Below, in pieces: positions 1-10,425 of a DNA stretch of 18,046 nucleotides; the stretch's first letter is position 1, and every line of letters starts with the position of its first letter. This stretch comes from Flavobacterium sp. (lineage in GTDB: Bacteria > Bacteroidota > Bacteroidia > Flavobacteriales > Flavobacteriaceae). The notes beneath the pieces were generated by a model. It ran no database searches. It was not told where the DNA came from and worked only from the letters and a program-made list of their open reading frames with translations. Position numbers and translations under genes: made by a program. The stretch lies in contig JAHRWO010000136.1 in assembly GCA_019105125.1 (NCBI GenBank), positions 1 to 18,046 on the forward strand, given 5' to 3'.

Positions 1-105
1 TTAAACCAATTGATTGCACCTTCTAGCAAAACCGAAGAAGCAAGTTTACCTAGTAACAAAGGGAAATTTACTGGGAAGAGGAATTATGGGGAAAGGAATC
101 GTTAA
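1..105 (+). CDS. C-terminal fragment of an unrecognised protein (5' end outside window)
   Basis: Frame 1 is open from the first base to a TAA at 103-105, giving 34 codons that end in a lysine/arginine/glycine-rich tail (...GKFTGKRNYGERNR). It is the only plus-strand coding candidate in the window. It converges on the acetyltransferase gene, whose stop overlaps this stop in the shared TTAA at 102-105. The opposite strand here is interrupted by stops in the best alternative frame. The basic, polar tail resembles the unstructured ends of some RNA-binding proteins, but this is only an impression and I do not recognise the family. A 34-codon open stretch can occur by chance, so the call is moderate at best. 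Confidence 0.45.
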   Translation, partial: LNQLIAPSSKTEEASLPSNKGKFTGKRNYGERNR

Positions 106-593
106 ATAGCAACTTCCATAACATAATCATCCATAACATAACCATTTCCTATATCAATTACTTCGTCTTTTACTTTTATAAAGCCTAACTTAGTATAAAA
201 ATTTATGGCATTATTGTATTTATTTACGTTTAAGAAAATGACCTTTTGATTATTTTCAATTGCTTTTTCTTTTACCAATTCAAAGAATTGTCTTCCTAAA
301 CCTGTTCCTTGTGTTTCGGGTAAGACGTAAATCTTGTGGATTTTTGTTTTGTTGGGTTCAGAGTTGATTTCATAGGAAACAAAACCTACGTAATTATCTT
401 TATCATCTTGTGCTAAATAAAAAACGTGTCCTTTTTGTATTAATTCTCGCAAAGCGGTTTCGTTATAAAACTTATCAATCATGTACTCTAGTTGTGCTTT
501 GGATAAAATTTCACCATAAGCTACAGGCCAAATTTTCTTGGTCAGATCGATAATAATTGAAATATGTTCGGAATTTGCTTTTACTAATTTCAT
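102..593 (-). CDS. GNAT-family N-acetyltransferase
   Basis: This is a 163-residue single-domain protein of the GCN5-related N-acetyltransferase fold, which transfers an acetyl group from acetyl-CoA to an amine. The acetyl-CoA pyrophosphate-binding motif A is visible as Q95-T-G-x-G-x-G100 after the beta-4 strand (KIYVLPE). The conserved C-terminal segment NxxAINFYTKLGF is at about 127-138, where the tyrosine is the usual general-acid candidate. The length is normal for the family. The ATG at 591-593 has no Shine-Dalgarno, as is normal here. It lies just after the terminator that follows the DUF3467 gene, and I see no promoter between them, so it may depend on read-through. The substrate cannot be predicted; small-molecule and protein N-acetylation are both possible. 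Confidence 0.88.
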   Translation of the reverse strand: MKLVKANSEHISIIIDLTKKIWPVAYGEILSKAQLEYMIDKFYNETALRELIQKGHVFYLAQDDKDNYVGFVSYEINSEPNKTKIHKIYVLPETQGTGLGRQFFELVKEKAIENNQKVIFLNVNKYNNAINFYTKLGFIKVKDEVIDIGNGYVMDDYVMEVAI

Positions 594-605
594 AGGTAAT
601 CAACT

Positions 606-634
606 AAAAAAGTCCCGCAATATACGAGACTTTT
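606..634 (-). terminator. Intrinsic terminator after the DUF3467 gene
   Basis: On the minus strand, arms at 625-634 and 608-617 form a 10-bp stem with one G-U pair and a 7-nt loop (618-624), followed by a run of six T (606-611). It begins six bases beyond the DUF3467 stop and ends before the acetyltransferase start at 593, so it separates the two genes transcriptionally. Confidence 0.85.
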
Positions 635-639
635 GGTTA

Positions 640-948
640 TTATGCTTGCCCTGTTGGACCAAAATTTAAAGGAATTGGAGGTTGTTCTCCTTCTTCAATT
701 TTTCCGTGAGCACTTTCAAATCGGTGAATGTTTTCTCCTAAAGCTTTCAACAAACGTTTTGCGTGTTGAGGCGTTAAAATAATTCTTGACTTTACTTTTG
801 CTTTTGGTACTCCAGGCATAATCGTTACGAAATCTACCACAAACTCAGAATTAGAATGATTGATAATAGCTAAATTAGAGTAAATTCCTTCTGCTGTTTG
901 CTCGTCTAATTCGATGTTAATTTGTCCTTGTTGGTTATTATTTTCCAT
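640..948 (-). CDS. DUF3467 domain-containing small protein
   Basis: This 102-residue soluble protein matches my recollection of the DUF3467 family. The core reads INIELDEQTAEGIYSNLA, followed by NHSNSEFVVDFVTIMPG, a KAKVKSRIILTP strand-turn and a helical QHAKRLLKALGENI segment; the C-terminus is proline/glycine-rich. No catalytic motif is evident and the molecular function is unknown. I take the ATG at 946-948 (MENNNQQGQ...) as the start. The reading frame extends upstream only to a TTG and adds a non-family-like leader. In my recollection, flavobacterial genomes often carry this gene directly downstream of rpoC, as here. A strong terminator separates it from rpoC, and only a weak -7-like element (976-983) lies in the gap, so its transcription source is unclear. 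Confidence 0.85.
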   Translation of the reverse strand: MENNNQQGQINIELDEQTAEGIYSNLAIINHSNSEFVVDFVTIMPGVPKAKVKSRIILTPQHAKRLLKALGENIHRFESAHGKIEEGEQPPIPLNFGPTGQA

Positions 949-997
949 GATATTTAAAATTGCTATTTTGTTATACAAGAATAAGTATAATTTAGGT

Positions 998-1032
998 AAA
1001 AAAAAAGCCTAACAGAAAATCTGTTAGGCTTT
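998..1032 (-). terminator. Intrinsic terminator of the rpoBC operon
   Basis: Arms at 1021-1032 and 1004-1015 pair perfectly over 12 bp around a 5-nt loop. On the minus strand the stem runs into about nine T residues (998-1006). It sits 22 bases beyond the rpoC stop. It is the strongest terminator after the whole secE-to-rpoC series. Confidence 0.92.
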
Positions 1033-1053
1033 ATATTGGAATAATGAAGCTAA

Positions 1054-4000
1054 TTAGTAGTTAAACTCTTCTTTAGCAGCCATTAATTCATTGTATTCTT
1101 CTTTAGAACCTACAATAATATTATCGTAATCTCTCATACCAGTACCAGCTGGAATTCTGTGTCCTACAATAACATTTTCTTTCAATCCTTCTAAAGTATC
1201 TACTTTACCGGCTACGGCAGCTTCGTTTAATACTTTGGTTGTTTCCTGGAACGATGCAGCAGAAATGAATGATTTCGTTTGTAACGATGCTCTAGTAATA
1301 CCTTGTAGTACTGGAGTAGCTGTTGCTGTAATAACATCACGAGCTACAACTAAGTTCTTGTCATTACGTTTTAATAACGAATTTTCATCTCTTAATTGAC
1401 GTGGAGAAACAATTTGACCTGGTTTTAAATTCTCAGAATCACCTGCATCTTCAACTACTTTCATTCCGTATAATTTATCGTTTTCAACGATGAAATCACT
1501 TGTATGAGCCAATTGATCTTCTAAGAATAAAGTATCTCCTGGATCCACGATTCTTACTTTACGCATCATCTGACGGATTACCACCTCAAAGTGTTTATCG
1601 TTGATTTTTACCCCTTGTAAACGGTACACCTCTTGAATTTCATTTACCAAGTACTGTTGAACAGCAGATGGTCCTTGAATTCTTAAGATATCCTCTGGAG
1701 TAATTGCACCATCAGAAAGTGGAGTTCCCGCTTTTACGAAGTCGTTTTCTTGAACTAAGATTTGGTTTGAAAGTTTTACTAAGTATTTCTTCACTTCACC
1801 AAATTTAGACTCGATAGCGATTTCTCGGTTACCTCTCTTAATTTTTCCAAAAGTTACAACACCATCAATTTCAGAAACTACTGCTGGGTTTGAAGGATTA
1901 CGAGCTTCTAATAACTCTGTAATTCTTGGTAAACCTCCTGTAATATCACCTGCTTTAGAAGAACGACGTGGAATTTTAACTAAAATCTTACCTGCTTTAA
2001 TTTTTTCTCCATCGTTTACCATAAGGTGAGCTCCTACTGGTAAGTTGTATGAACGAATTAACTCGCCATCTTTACCATAGATGTGTAACGTAGGGATTAA
2101 TTTTTTATTTCTACCTTCAGAAATTACTTTCTCTTGGAAACCAGTTTGCTCGTCGATTTCAACAATGAACGATTGTCCTTGTTCTAAATCTTCGTAACCT
2201 ACTTTACCTGTAAATTCAGAAATAATCACCCCGTTATATGGATCCCATTTACAGATTGTAGTACCTTTTTCAACAACGTCTCCATCATTTACAAAAATAC
2301 TTGATCCGTAAGGAATATAGTGTGTATTTAATACAATACCTGTTTTTGGCTCAACTAATTTTAACTCAGTAGAACGAGAAATTACGATATCAACAGCATT
2401 TCCTTCAGCATCTTCACCTTTAACTGTTTTTAAATCTTCAATTTCTAATCTACCTGCAAAACGAGTTACAATGCTAGACTCTTCAGAAATTCCTCCAGCA
2501 ACCCCTCCAACGTGGAACGTACGAAGTGTTAACTGTGTACCTGGCTCACCAATTGATTGCGCTGCAATAACTCCAACTGCTTCACCTTTCTGTGTCATCT
2601 TACCTGTTGCCAAGTTTCTACCGTAACATTTAGCACAAATTCCTTTAGTTGCCTCACATGTTAATGGCGAACGAACCTCTACTCTTTCTACTGGAGAAGC
2701 TTCGATTTTCTTAACAATAGCTTCTGTAATTTCCTCACCCGCATGAACTAAAATTTCATTATCTAATGGGTTAATTACATTTTGTAAAGCCACACGTCCT
2801 AAGATTCTTTCCCCTAAAGTTTCAACGATTTCCTCGTTTTTCTTTAAAGCAGAAACTTCAATACCTCTTAATGTACCACAATCTACAGAGTTTACGATAA
2901 CATCTTGAGATACGTCATGTAAACGACGTGTTAAGTAACCCGCATCGGCTGTTTTAAGAGCGGTATCCGCAAGACCTTTACGAGCACCGTGAGTAGAAAT
3001 AAAGTACTCAAGGATAGAAAGACCTTCTTTAAAGTTCGATAAAATTGGGTTTTCGATAATTTCACCACCACCAGCAGTTGATTTTTTAGGCTTAGCCATC
3101 AAACCACGCATACCAGTTAACTGACGAATCTGCTCTTTAGAACCCCTCGCTCCAGAATCAAGCATCATGTATACCGAGTTGAAACCTTGTTGGTCTTCAC
3201 GGATATTTTTCATTGCTAACTCTGTTAATTGCGCATTAGCTGAAGTCCAGATATCAATAACTTGGTTGTAACGTTCGTTATTAGTAATAAGACCCATGCT
3301 ATAGTTCATCGAAATTGCTTCTACTTGCTCACGTGCATCAGCGATTAATTTCTCTTTTTGTTCTGGAATTCTAATATCACCTAATGAGAATGATAAACCT
3401 CCACGGAATGCGAACTTATACCCCATATCTTTCATGTTATCCAAGAAAGCTGCAGTTGTAGGAACGTCAGTTACCGCTAAGATTTTACCAATAATATCAC
3501 GTAATGATTTCTTAGTTAATACCTCATTGATATATCCAGCTGCTTCAGGTACTACTTCATTAAATAATACTCTACCAGCAGTTGTTTGAATAATTTTATA
3601 AACTAATTCACCGTTTTCATTAAAGTCTTTTGCTCTAATTTTCACTCTAGCATTCAACTCTAATTTTCCTTCATTTAAAGCGATATTTACCTCTTCAGCA
3701 GAATAGAAAGTTAATCCTTCACCTAAAATTTTGTGCTCAGGAGTTGATAAACGCTCTTTAGTCATATAGTAAAGACCTAGAACCATGTCCTGAGAAGGAA
3801 CCGTGATAGGCGCACCATTTGCAGGGTTTAAGATATTGTGAGAAGCTAACATTAATAATTGTGCTTCTAAAATAGCTTCTGGTCCTAATGGTAAGTGAAC
3901 CGCCATCTGGTCACCATCGAAATCGGCATTAAACGCCGTACATGTCAATGGGTGTAACTGAATCGCTTTTCCTTCAATTAATTTAGGTTGGAATGCTTGA

Positions 4001-5352
4001 ATACCTAAACGGTGTAACGTAGGAGCACGGTTAAGTAATACTGGGTGTCCTTTAATTACATTTTCAAGGATATCCCATACTACAGGCTCTTTTTTGTCGA
4101 TAATTTTCTTAGCCGACTTAACTGTTTTTACAATTCCTCTTTCGATTAACTTACGAATAACGAATGGTTTGTAAAGTTCAGCCGCCATATCTTTTGGTAA
4201 ACCACACTCGTACATTTTCATTTCTGGTCCAACGACAATTACCGAACGAGCAGAATAATCCACACGTTTACCTAATAAGTTTTGACGGAAACGTCCTTGT
4301 TTACCTTTTAATGAATCTGATAACGATTTTAATGGTCTGTTAGATTCTGTTTTAACTGCAGAAGCTTTACGTGTATTGTCAAATAATGAATCTACAGATT
4401 CTTGTAACATACGTTTTTCGTTTCTTAAGATTACTTCAGGAGCTTTGATCTCCATTAATCTTTTTAAACGGTTGTTACGGATGATTACTCTTCTGTACAA
4501 ATCATTTAAATCTGACGTTGCAAAACGACCTCCATCAAGTGGTACTAACGGACGTAATTCTGGTGGAATAACTGGAATTACTTTTAAAATCATCCACTCT
4601 GGACGGTTTTCTCTGTTTAAGTTAGACTCACGGAATGATTCTACAACATTTAAACGTTTTAAGGCTTCTGTCTTACGTTGTTTAGATGTTTCGTTATTCG
4701 CAGCGTGACGTAATTCGTATGATAATTCATCTAAATTAGTACGAGCTAATAAATCCATAATACATTCAGCACCCATTTTAGCGATGAATTTATTTGGATC
4801 ATTATCATCTAAATATTGATTTTCCATTGGAAGTGTATCTAAAATATTTAAATACTCTTCTTCCGTAAGGAAATCTAATTTTTGTAAAGATTCGCCATCA
4901 GCATTTTTAGCAATACCTGCTTGAATTACTACGTATCTTTCGTAGTAAATAATCATATCTAATTTCTTAGATGGTAATCCTAAAATATATCCGATTTTGT
5001 TTGGTAACGAACGGAAATACCAAATGTGAGCGATTGGCACAACAAGATTGATGTGTCCAACTCTATCTCTACGAACTTTTTTCTCCGTTACTTCAACACC
5101 ACATCGGTCACAAACGATTCCTTTGTAGCGGATTCTTTTATACTTACCACAAGCACACTCATAATCTTTAACTGGACCGAAAATTCGCTCACAGAAAAGA
5201 CCATCTCTTTCTGGTTTGTGGGTACGATAGTTGATAGTTTCTGGTTTTAAAACCTCACCTCTTGATTCTGCCAAAATAGATTCTGGAGAAGCAAGTCCTA
5301 TCGTGATTTTGTTAAATCTTTTAACGGTATTTTTATCTTTTAATCTTGTCAT
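1054..5352 (-). CDS. rpoC: DNA-directed RNA polymerase subunit beta'
   Basis: The 1432-residue beta' subunit of RNA polymerase forms the catalytic cleft with RpoB. The N-terminal zinc-binding site is C66, C68, C81 and C84. The active-site motif NADFDGD spans 475-481 and its three aspartates (D477, D479, D481) chelate the catalytic magnesium. The bridge helix lies around 789-811 ([19 protein letters not shown]). The second zinc site is C825, C899, C906 and C909, and the trigger loop covers about 926-952. The length fits Bacteroidota RpoC and all signature residues are intact. The start ATG is at 5350-5352, 67 bases downstream of rpoB, with an intercistronic hairpin between them. It is co-transcribed with rpoB and ends at a strong terminator. 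Confidence 0.99.
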   Translation of the reverse strand: MTRLKDKNTVKRFNKITIGLASPESILAESRGEVLKPETINYRTHKPERDGLFCERIFGPVKDYECACGKYKRIRYKGIVCDRCGVEVTEKKVRRDRVGHINLVVPIAHIWYFRSLPNKIGYILGLPSKKLDMIIYYERYVVIQAGIAKNADGESLQKLDFLTEEEYLNILDTLPMENQYLDDNDPNKFIAKMGAECIMDLLARTNLDELSYELRHAANNETSKQRKTEALKRLNVVESFRESNLNRENRPEWMILKVIPVIPPELRPLVPLDGGRFATSDLNDLYRRVIIRNNRLKRLMEIKAPEVILRNEKRMLQESVDSLFDNTRKASAVKTESNRPLKSLSDSLKGKQGRFRQNLLGKRVDYSARSVIVVGPEMKMYECGLPKDMAAELYKPFVIRKLIERGIVKTVKSAKKIIDKKEPVVWDILENVIKGHPVLLNRAPTLHRLGIQAFQPKLIEGKAIQLHPLTCTAFNADFDGDQMAVHLPLGPEAILEAQLLMLASHNILNPANGAPITVPSQDMVLGLYYMTKERLSTPEHKILGEGLTFYSAEEVNIALNEGKLELNARVKIRAKDFNENGELVYKIIQTTAGRVLFNEVVPEAAGYINEVLTKKSLRDIIGKILAVTDVPTTAAFLDNMKDMGYKFAFRGGLSFSLGDIRIPEQKEKLIADAREQVEAISMNYSMGLITNNERYNQVIDIWTSANAQLTELAMKNIREDQQGFNSVYMMLDSGARGSKEQIRQLTGMRGLMAKPKKSTAGGGEIIENPILSNFKEGLSILEYFISTHGARKGLADTALKTADAGYLTRRLHDVSQDVIVNSVDCGTLRGIEVSALKKNEEIVETLGERILGRVALQNVINPLDNEILVHAGEEITEAIVKKIEASPVERVEVRSPLTCEATKGICAKCYGRNLATGKMTQKGEAVGVIAAQSIGEPGTQLTLRTFHVGGVAGGISEESSIVTRFAGRLEIEDLKTVKGEDAEGNAVDIVISRSTELKLVEPKTGIVLNTHYIPYGSSIFVNDGDVVEKGTTICKWDPYNGVIISEFTGKVGYEDLEQGQSFIVEIDEQTGFQEKVISEGRNKKLIPTLHIYGKDGELIRSYNLPVGAHLMVNDGEKIKAGKILVKIPRRSSKAGDITGGLPRITELLEARNPSNPAVVSEIDGVVTFGKIKRGNREIAIESKFGEVKKYLVKLSNQILVQENDFVKAGTPLSDGAITPEDILRIQGPSAVQQYLVNEIQEVYRLQGVKINDKHFEVVIRQMMRKVRIVDPGDTLFLEDQLAHTSDFIVENDKLYGMKVVEDAGDSENLKPGQIVSPRQLRDENSLLKRNDKNLVVARDVITATATPVLQGITRASLQTKSFISAASFQETTKVLNEAAVAGKVDTLEGLKENVIVGHRIPAGTGMRDYDNIIVGSKEEYNELMAAKEEFNY

Positions 5353-5389
5353 GATATGAATACTTTCGATTTATGAAAAGCGTTGTAAA

Positions 5390-5411
5390 GGGAGTAACCA
5401 TGGCTACTCCC
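5390..5411 (-). other. Intercistronic hairpin between rpoB and rpoC
   Basis: The sequence is a near-perfect inverted repeat: 5405-5411 and 5390-5396 pair over 7 GC-containing bp, and up to two more pairs form if a G-U is allowed. No T-run follows on the minus strand, so it is not an intrinsic terminator. It lies 8 bases after the rpoB stop and 37 before the rpoC start. A pausing or mRNA-processing role is inference. Confidence 0.5.
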
Positions 5412-5419
5412 GGATAAAT

Positions 5420-8400
5420 TTATTCTTCTAATCTGATGTCTAATCCAAGACCTTTTAATTCATGCATTAATACATTGAACGATTCAGGTAATCCTGGTTC
5501 TGGCATAGTTTCTCCTTTAACGATAGCTTCGTAAGTTTTAGCTCTACCAATAACGTCATCCGATTTAACAGTTAAGATTTCTCTTAGCGTACTTGATGCA
5601 CCATATGCTTCAAGAGCCCAAACCTCCATCTCTCCAAAACGCTGACCTCCGAATTGAGCTTTACCTCCTAATGGTTGTTGCGTAATTAAAGAGTAAGGAC
5701 CAATAGAACGAGCGTGCATTTTATCGTCTACCATGTGACCTAATTTCAACATATAGATAACTCCTACTGTTGCTGGTTGGTGGAAACGCTCTCCAGTTCC
5801 TCCGTCATATAAGTATGTATGACCGAATCTTGGAATTCCTGCTTCGTCTGTTAAGGCATTAATTTGATCTAAAGTAGCACCATCAAAAATTGGAGTAGCA
5901 AACTTCTTACCTAATTTTTGACCAGCCCATCCTAATACCGTTTCATAAATCTGACCGATGTTCATACGAGATGGTACCCCAAGTGGATTCAATACGATAT
6001 CTACAGGAGTTCCGTCTTCTAAGAATGGCATATCTTCATGACGAACGATTTTAGCAACAATACCTTTGTTACCGTGACGTCCTGCCATTTTATCCCCTAC
6101 TTTTAATTTACGTTTCTTAGCGATGTAAACTTTAGCAAGTTTTAAAATTCCAGAAGGTAATTCATCTCCAACAGTAATTGTAAATTTCTCTCTTCTTAAC
6201 CAACCTTGTAAATCGTTTAATTTGATTTTGTAGTTGTGAATTAAGTCGTTCACCATTGCATTAGTATGCTCATCTGTTGTCCACTGACCTTTAGTTAAGT
6301 GAGCAAAATCTTCTACACCTTGTAACATCTTTTTAGTGAATTTTTTACCTTTTGGTAATACTTCTTCACCTAAATCGTTCATTACACCTTGAGAAGTTTT
6401 ACCATCGATGATAACAAATAATTTTTCAATTAATTTGTCTTTCAAGTCGTTGTACTTAACTTCGAATTCAGTTTCTAATTTATCAACGTCTTCTTTATCT
6501 TTAGAACGTTTTCTCTTATCTTTTACTGCTTTCGCAAATAATTTTTTATCTAAAACTACACCGTGTAAAGATGGAGACGCTTTTAAAGAAGCATCTTTTA
6601 CATCACCTGCTTTATCCCCGAAGATAGCTCTTAAAAGTTTTTCTTCTGGAGTAGGATCTGATTCTCCTTTTGGTGTAATTTTTCCGATTAGAATATCGCC
6701 AGGTTTAACCTCTGCACCAATTCTAATCATACCATTTTCATCTAAATCTTTAGTAGCTTCTTCAGAAACGTTTGGAATATCATTAGTTAATTCTTCGTTA
6801 CCTAGTTTAGTATCACGAACTTCTAATGTATAATCATCAATATGTAATGATGTAAAAATATCATCACGTACTACTTTTTCAGAAATTACGATTGCATCCT
6901 CGAAGTTGTACCCTTTCCATGGCATGAACGCCACTTTTAAGTTTCTTCCGATTGCTAATTCTCCGTTTTGAGTAGCATAACCTTCACATAATACTTGACC
7001 TTTTACAACTCTGTCACCTTTTCTAACGATAGGTTTAAGGTTGATACAAGTACTTTGGTTGGTTTTTCTATATTTGATTAACTGATACGTTTTCTCATCT
7101 GTGTCAAAGCTTACCATGCGCTCTTCTTCAGTTCTGTCATATTTGATGGTAATCATGTTAGCATCAACATACTCAACAGTTCCGCTTCCTTCAGCGTTGA
7201 TTAATACTCTTGAATCAGAGGCAACTTGTCTTTCTAAACCAGTACCTACGATTGGAGCTTCAGGACGTAATAATGGAACGGCCTGACGCATCATGTTAGA
7301 TCCCATCAACGCACGGTTCGCATCATCATGCTCTAAGAAAGGAATCAATGAAGCTGAAATCGAAGCAATCTGATTTGGAGCAACGTCTGTATAATGAACG
7401 GCAGTTGGAGCAACCACAGGGAAATCTCCTTCTTCACGCGCAATAACGTTCGCAGCGGTAATTTTACCTTTAGCATCCATTTCAATGTTTGCTTGTGCAA
7501 TCATTTTACCTTCTTCTTCTTCAGCGCTTAAATAAACTGGAGTAGATTCTAAATCAACCACACCATCAGTTACTTTACGGTAAGGCGTTTCGATGAATCC
7601 CATTCCATTTACTTTAGCATAAACTCCTAAAGATGAAATAAGTCCAATGTTTGGTCCCTCTGGAGTTTCAATTGGACAAAGTCTTCCGTAGTGCGTATAA
7701 TGAACGTCACGTACCTCGAAACCAGCTCTTTCTCTAGATAAACCTCCAGGTCCAAGGGCAGATAAACGACGTTTGTGTGTAATCTCTGCTAATGGATTTG
7801 TTTGGTCCATAAACTGAGATAACTGGTTTGTTCCAAAGAATGAGTTAATTACCGATGATAATGTTTTTGCATTAATCAAATCGATAGGTGTAAATACCTC
7901 GTTATCACGAACGTTCATTCTCTCACGGATAGTTCTAGCCATACGAGCTAAACCTACCCCAAACTGAGCTGATAATTGCTCACCAACAGTTCTTACACGA
8001 CGGTTTGATAAGTGGTCGATATCATCAATCTCTGCCTTAGAGTTGATTAATTCGATCAAATATTTAACGATTGTAATAATATCTTCTTTCGTTAAAACTT
8101 GTTTTTCCATAGGAATATCAAGGTTTAACTTTTTGTTCATTCTGTAACGACCTACTTCACCTAAGTTATAACGTTGGTCAGAGAAGAATAATTTATCTAT
8201 AATACCACGAGCCGTTTCCTCATCAGGCGGTTCCGCGTTACGTAATTGTCTGTAAATGTGTTCAACAGCCTCTTTTTCAGAGTTTGTTGGGTCTTTTTGT
8301 AACGTATTGTGAATAATTGTGTAATCAGCCGCATTGTTATCCTCTTTATGTAAAAGGATAGTTTTTACGTCTGCTTCAATTATTTCTTCAATATTATCTT

Positions 8401-9232
8401 TATCAAGAATCGTATCACGATCTAAGATAATTTCGTTACGCTCAATAGAAACCACTTCACCAGTATCTTCATCCACGAAGTCTTCATGCCATGTATTTAA
8501 TACACGTGCAGCAAGTCTTCTTCCAGCATATTTCTTGATACCTGTTTTAGATACTTTAATTTCTTCAGCTAAGTCGAAAATTTCTAAGATATCTTTATCT
8601 CTTTCAAATCCGATTGCTCTAAATAAAGTAGTTACAGGTAATTTTTTCTTTCTATCGATATACGCATACATTACGTTGTTGATATCGGTAGCGAATTCAA
8701 TCCAAGAACCTTTAAAAGGAATAATTCTGGCAGAATATAATTTAGTTCCATTTGCATGGAAAGACTGTCCAAAGAATACACCTGGAGATCTGTGTAACTG
8801 CGATACAACTACACGCTCAGCACCATTGATTACGAATGTTCCGCTAGGTGTCATATATGGTATTGTTCCTAAATACACATCTTGAACGATTGTTTCAAAA
8901 TCCTCGTGTTCAGGGTCAGTACAATATAATTTTAATCTAGCTTTTAGAGGTACGCTGTACGTTAAACCTCTATCAATACACTCTTCAATAGTATATCTAG
9001 GTGGATCAATAAAATAATCTAGAAACTCTAATACGAATTGGTTTCTCGTATCAGTAATTGGAAAATTTTCCATGAAGGTATTATACAGCCCTTCGTTGCC
9101 TCTTTCGTCAGATTTTGTTTCCAATTGGAAGAAATCTTTAAACGATTTCACTTGAATATCTAGAAAATCTGGATATTGTGGAATGTTTTTTGTCGAAGCA
9201 AAATTTAATCTTTCAGTCTGATTTGTTATCAT
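5420..9232 (-). CDS. rpoB: DNA-directed RNA polymerase subunit beta
   Basis: The 1270-residue beta subunit carries the fork, rifampicin pocket, flap and the switch region that contacts RpoC. I chose the ATG at 9230-9232 ([11 protein letters not shown]...). The frame extends one codon further only to a TTG, and flavobacterial RpoB normally begins at this methionine. Rifampicin cluster I (about 472-498) has the wild-type residues D476, H486, R489 and S491, matching E. coli D516, H526, R529 and S531, so no classical resistance change is visible. The motif [14 protein letters not shown] follows at about 517-530. The late RxHGRHGNKG-type segment is present as [13 protein letters not shown] lysine-rich segment around the flap ([13 protein letters not shown]) belongs to a lineage-typical insertion. 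It follows rplL after a 246-base gap with an attenuator-like hairpin. Confidence 0.99.
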   Translation of the reverse strand: MITNQTERLNFASTKNIPQYPDFLDIQVKSFKDFFQLETKSDERGNEGLYNTFMENFPITDTRNQFVLEFLDYFIDPPRYTIEECIDRGLTYSVPLKARLKLYCTDPEHEDFETIVQDVYLGTIPYMTPSGTFVINGAERVVVSQLHRSPGVFFGQSFHANGTKLYSARIIPFKGSWIEFATDINNVMYAYIDRKKKLPVTTLFRAIGFERDKDILEIFDLAEEIKVSKTGIKKYAGRRLAARVLNTWHEDFVDEDTGEVVSIERNEIILDRDTILDKDNIEEIIEADVKTILLHKEDNNAADYTIIHNTLQKDPTNSEKEAVEHIYRQLRNAEPPDEETARGIIDKLFFSDQRYNLGEVGRYRMNKKLNLDIPMEKQVLTKEDIITIVKYLIELINSKAEIDDIDHLSNRRVRTVGEQLSAQFGVGLARMARTIRERMNVRDNEVFTPIDLINAKTLSSVINSFFGTNQLSQFMDQTNPLAEITHKRRLSALGPGGLSRERAGFEVRDVHYTHYGRLCPIETPEGPNIGLISSLGVYAKVNGMGFIETPYRKVTDGVVDLESTPVYLSAEEEEGKMIAQANIEMDAKGKITAANVIAREEGDFPVVAPTAVHYTDVAPNQIASISASLIPFLEHDDANRALMGSNMMRQAVPLLRPEAPIVGTGLERQVASDSRVLINAEGSGTVEYVDANMITIKYDRTEEERMVSFDTDEKTYQLIKYRKTNQSTCINLKPIVRKGDRVVKGQVLCEGYATQNGELAIGRNLKVAFMPWKGYNFEDAIVISEKVVRDDIFTSLHIDDYTLEVRDTKLGNEELTNDIPNVSEEATKDLDENGMIRIGAEVKPGDILIGKITPKGESDPTPEEKLLRAIFGDKAGDVKDASLKASPSLHGVVLDKKLFAKAVKDKRKRSKDKEDVDKLETEFEVKYNDLKDKLIEKLFVIIDGKTSQGVMNDLGEEVLPKGKKFTKKMLQGVEDFAHLTKGQWTTDEHTNAMVNDLIHNYKIKLNDLQGWLRREKFTITVGDELPSGILKLAKVYIAKKRKLKVGDKMAGRHGNKGIVAKIVRHEDMPFLEDGTPVDIVLNPLGVPSRMNIGQIYETVLGWAGQKLGKKFATPIFDGATLDQINALTDEAGIPRFGHTYLYDGGTGERFHQPATVGVIYMLKLGHMVDDKMHARSIGPYSLITQQPLGGKAQFGGQRFGEMEVWALEAYGASSTLREILTVKSDDVIGRAKTYEAIVKGETMPEPGLPESFNVLMHELKGLGLDIRLEE

Positions 9233-9389
9233 CAATGGACAAAATTTTGATTTAAAAAAAGTAATTTTTTGTGTAAAAACACTGCTTTTTAATACTTCCT
9301 TTTTTATTTAGCAACCGATACATCTTTAAAAATAAACCAGGAAAGTTTGTCTATTTTTTTTCTTCGTTATTGGCTACATTAAAACGCAT

Positions 9390-9419
9390 AAAAAATACAA
9401 TAATTTAATATACGCAAAA
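9390..9419 (-). promoter_or_regulatory. Weak candidate promoter for rpoBC
   Basis: On the minus strand TTTTG (9415-9419) is followed 17 bases later by TATTTTTT (9390-9397). That matches seven of eight positions of the Bacteroidota -7 element TAnnTTTG, but the final G is missing. It lies directly after the rplL-rpoB hairpin and would give a 5' leader of about 150 bases. The gap 9236-9420 is otherwise AT-rich with no gene. Chance matches in such sequence are common. Confidence 0.25.
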
Positions 9420-9420
9420 T

Positions 9421-9457
9421 GGTTTAGGTCTTTGAGAACACTCTCAAGACCTAAACC
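9421..9457 (-). terminator. Attenuator-like hairpin between rplL and rpoB
   Basis: A long stem is formed by 9443-9457 and 9421-9436, 15 bp with a single bulged base and a 6-nt loop (9437-9442). On the minus strand only a short ATTTTG follows, so termination is probably partial. It lies 21 bases past the rplL stop. A partial terminator at this junction is well known in E. coli, where it sets RNA polymerase below stalk-protein synthesis. The same role here is inferred from position and weak T-tract. Confidence 0.7.
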
Positions 9458-9478
9458 TAGCTTATTTATGAGTATAAA

Positions 9479-9850
9479 TTATTTTAACTCAACTACAGCT
9501 CCTGCTTCTTCTAAAGCTTTCTTAAGACCTTCAGCCTCATCTTTAGAAACTCCTTCTTTAACGTTTGTTGGAGCAGCATCAACTAAATCTTTAGCTTCTT
9601 TAAGACCTAAACCAGTTAATTCTTTAACCGCTTTAACAACTCCTAATTTAGAAGCACCAGCGTCTTTTAATACTACTGTAAATTCTGTTTGCTCAGCAGC
9701 AGCACCAGCATCTCCTCCACCTGCAGCAACTACTACAGCTGCAGCAGCAGGCTCGATACCATACTCATCTTTTAATATTGTTGCTAATTCGTTAACTTCT
9801 TTAACTGTTAAGTTAACTAATTGTTCTGCGAATTGTTTCAAATCTGCCAT
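9479..9850 (-). CDS. rplL: 50S ribosomal protein bL12 (L7/L12)
   Basis: This 123-residue acidic stalk protein forms dimers bound to uL10 and recruits translational GTPases, including the EF-Tu encoded in this window. The N-terminal dimerisation helices occupy about 1-32. An alanine/glycine-rich hinge spans about 35-53 ([17 protein letters not shown]). The C-terminal domain has the factor-binding helix [20 protein letters not shown] followed by LVDAAP at about 69-94. Length and sequence are typical. The gene follows rplJ after 55 bases with no visible terminator, so the two are one transcript. The next feature downstream is an attenuator-like hairpin before rpoB. Confidence 0.98.
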   Translation of the reverse strand: MADLKQFAEQLVNLTVKEVNELATILKDEYGIEPAAAAVVVAAGGGDAGAAAEQTEFTVVLKDAGASKLGVVKAVKELTGLGLKEAKDLVDAAPTNVKEGVSKDEAEGLKKALEEAGAVVELK

Positions 9851-9905
9851 TTTTTCTATCTTTTAAAATGTTTTGTAAAAATATAATTTATTAAGTGCGT
9901 ACGAA

Positions 9906-10403
9906 TTATTCTGCTCCTTCTTCCTTGTTAGGTTGATTTTGAAGAGCTGCAATAACTCTTTGAGCAGGTGATTGTAATAATCCAATAATTTCTGCGATAA
10001 CCTCTTCTTTAGATTTAATAGCTACTAAGCTATCTAATAAATTGTCACCGATGAAAATTTCTTGGTTAATGTAAGCTCCTTTAAAGATTGGTTTTTCACC
10101 TTTCTTACGGAATTCTTTAATAATTTTTGCTGGTCCATTAGCGGTATCAGCAATAAACATAGAAGTGTTTCCTTTAAGAACTGATGCTAAATCACCATAG
10201 TCGTTATCAGAAGCTTCCATTGCTTTTTCTAACAATGTGTTCTTAACAACTTCTAATTTAATACCAGCTTTAAAACAAGCTCTTCTTAAGTTTGAAGTAG
10301 TATCTGCATCTAGTCCTGAAATGTCTGCTAAATAAACAACATTTACATCCGCTAACTGTGCAGTTAAATCTTCAATAGCGATTGATTTTTCTTCTCTAGT
10401 CAT
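9906..10403 (-). CDS. rplJ: 50S ribosomal protein uL10
   Basis: This 165-residue base of the ribosomal stalk binds 23S rRNA with uL11 and carries bL12 dimers on its C-terminal helix. The N-terminal domain contains VVYLADISGLDADTTSNLRR (about 22-41) and the KLEVVKNTLL segment typical of uL10. The C-terminal part LLQSPAQRVIAALQNQP is the bL12-anchoring helix. The short gap (22 bases) after rplA leaves no room for an E. coli-style L10 leader outside coding sequence, so any autoregulatory RNA structure would lie within rplA or be absent. Confidence 0.97.
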   Translation of the reverse strand: MTREEKSIAIEDLTAQLADVNVVYLADISGLDADTTSNLRRACFKAGIKLEVVKNTLLEKAMEASDNDYGDLASVLKGNTSMFIADTANGPAKIIKEFRKKGEKPIFKGAYINQEIFIGDNLLDSLVAIKSKEEVIAEIIGLLQSPAQRVIAALQNQPNKEEGAE

Positions 10404-10425
10404 ACTAAAAATTTTTAACTACCAA

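Noticed and set aside
1..101. Minus-strand frame at the left edge (…LLGKLASSVLLEGAINWF)
   Set aside because: It is bounded by an in-frame stop with no ATG and lies opposite the plus-strand open frame.
8334..8885. 183-codon plus-strand ORF opposite rpoB
   Set aside because: It is serine/isoleucine-rich shadow sequence of rpoB with no domain; rpoB is unambiguous there.
9432..9866. 144-codon plus-strand ORF opposite rplL
   Set aside because: Its alanine/serine/threonine-rich product mirrors the codon pattern of the real rplL gene on the other strand.
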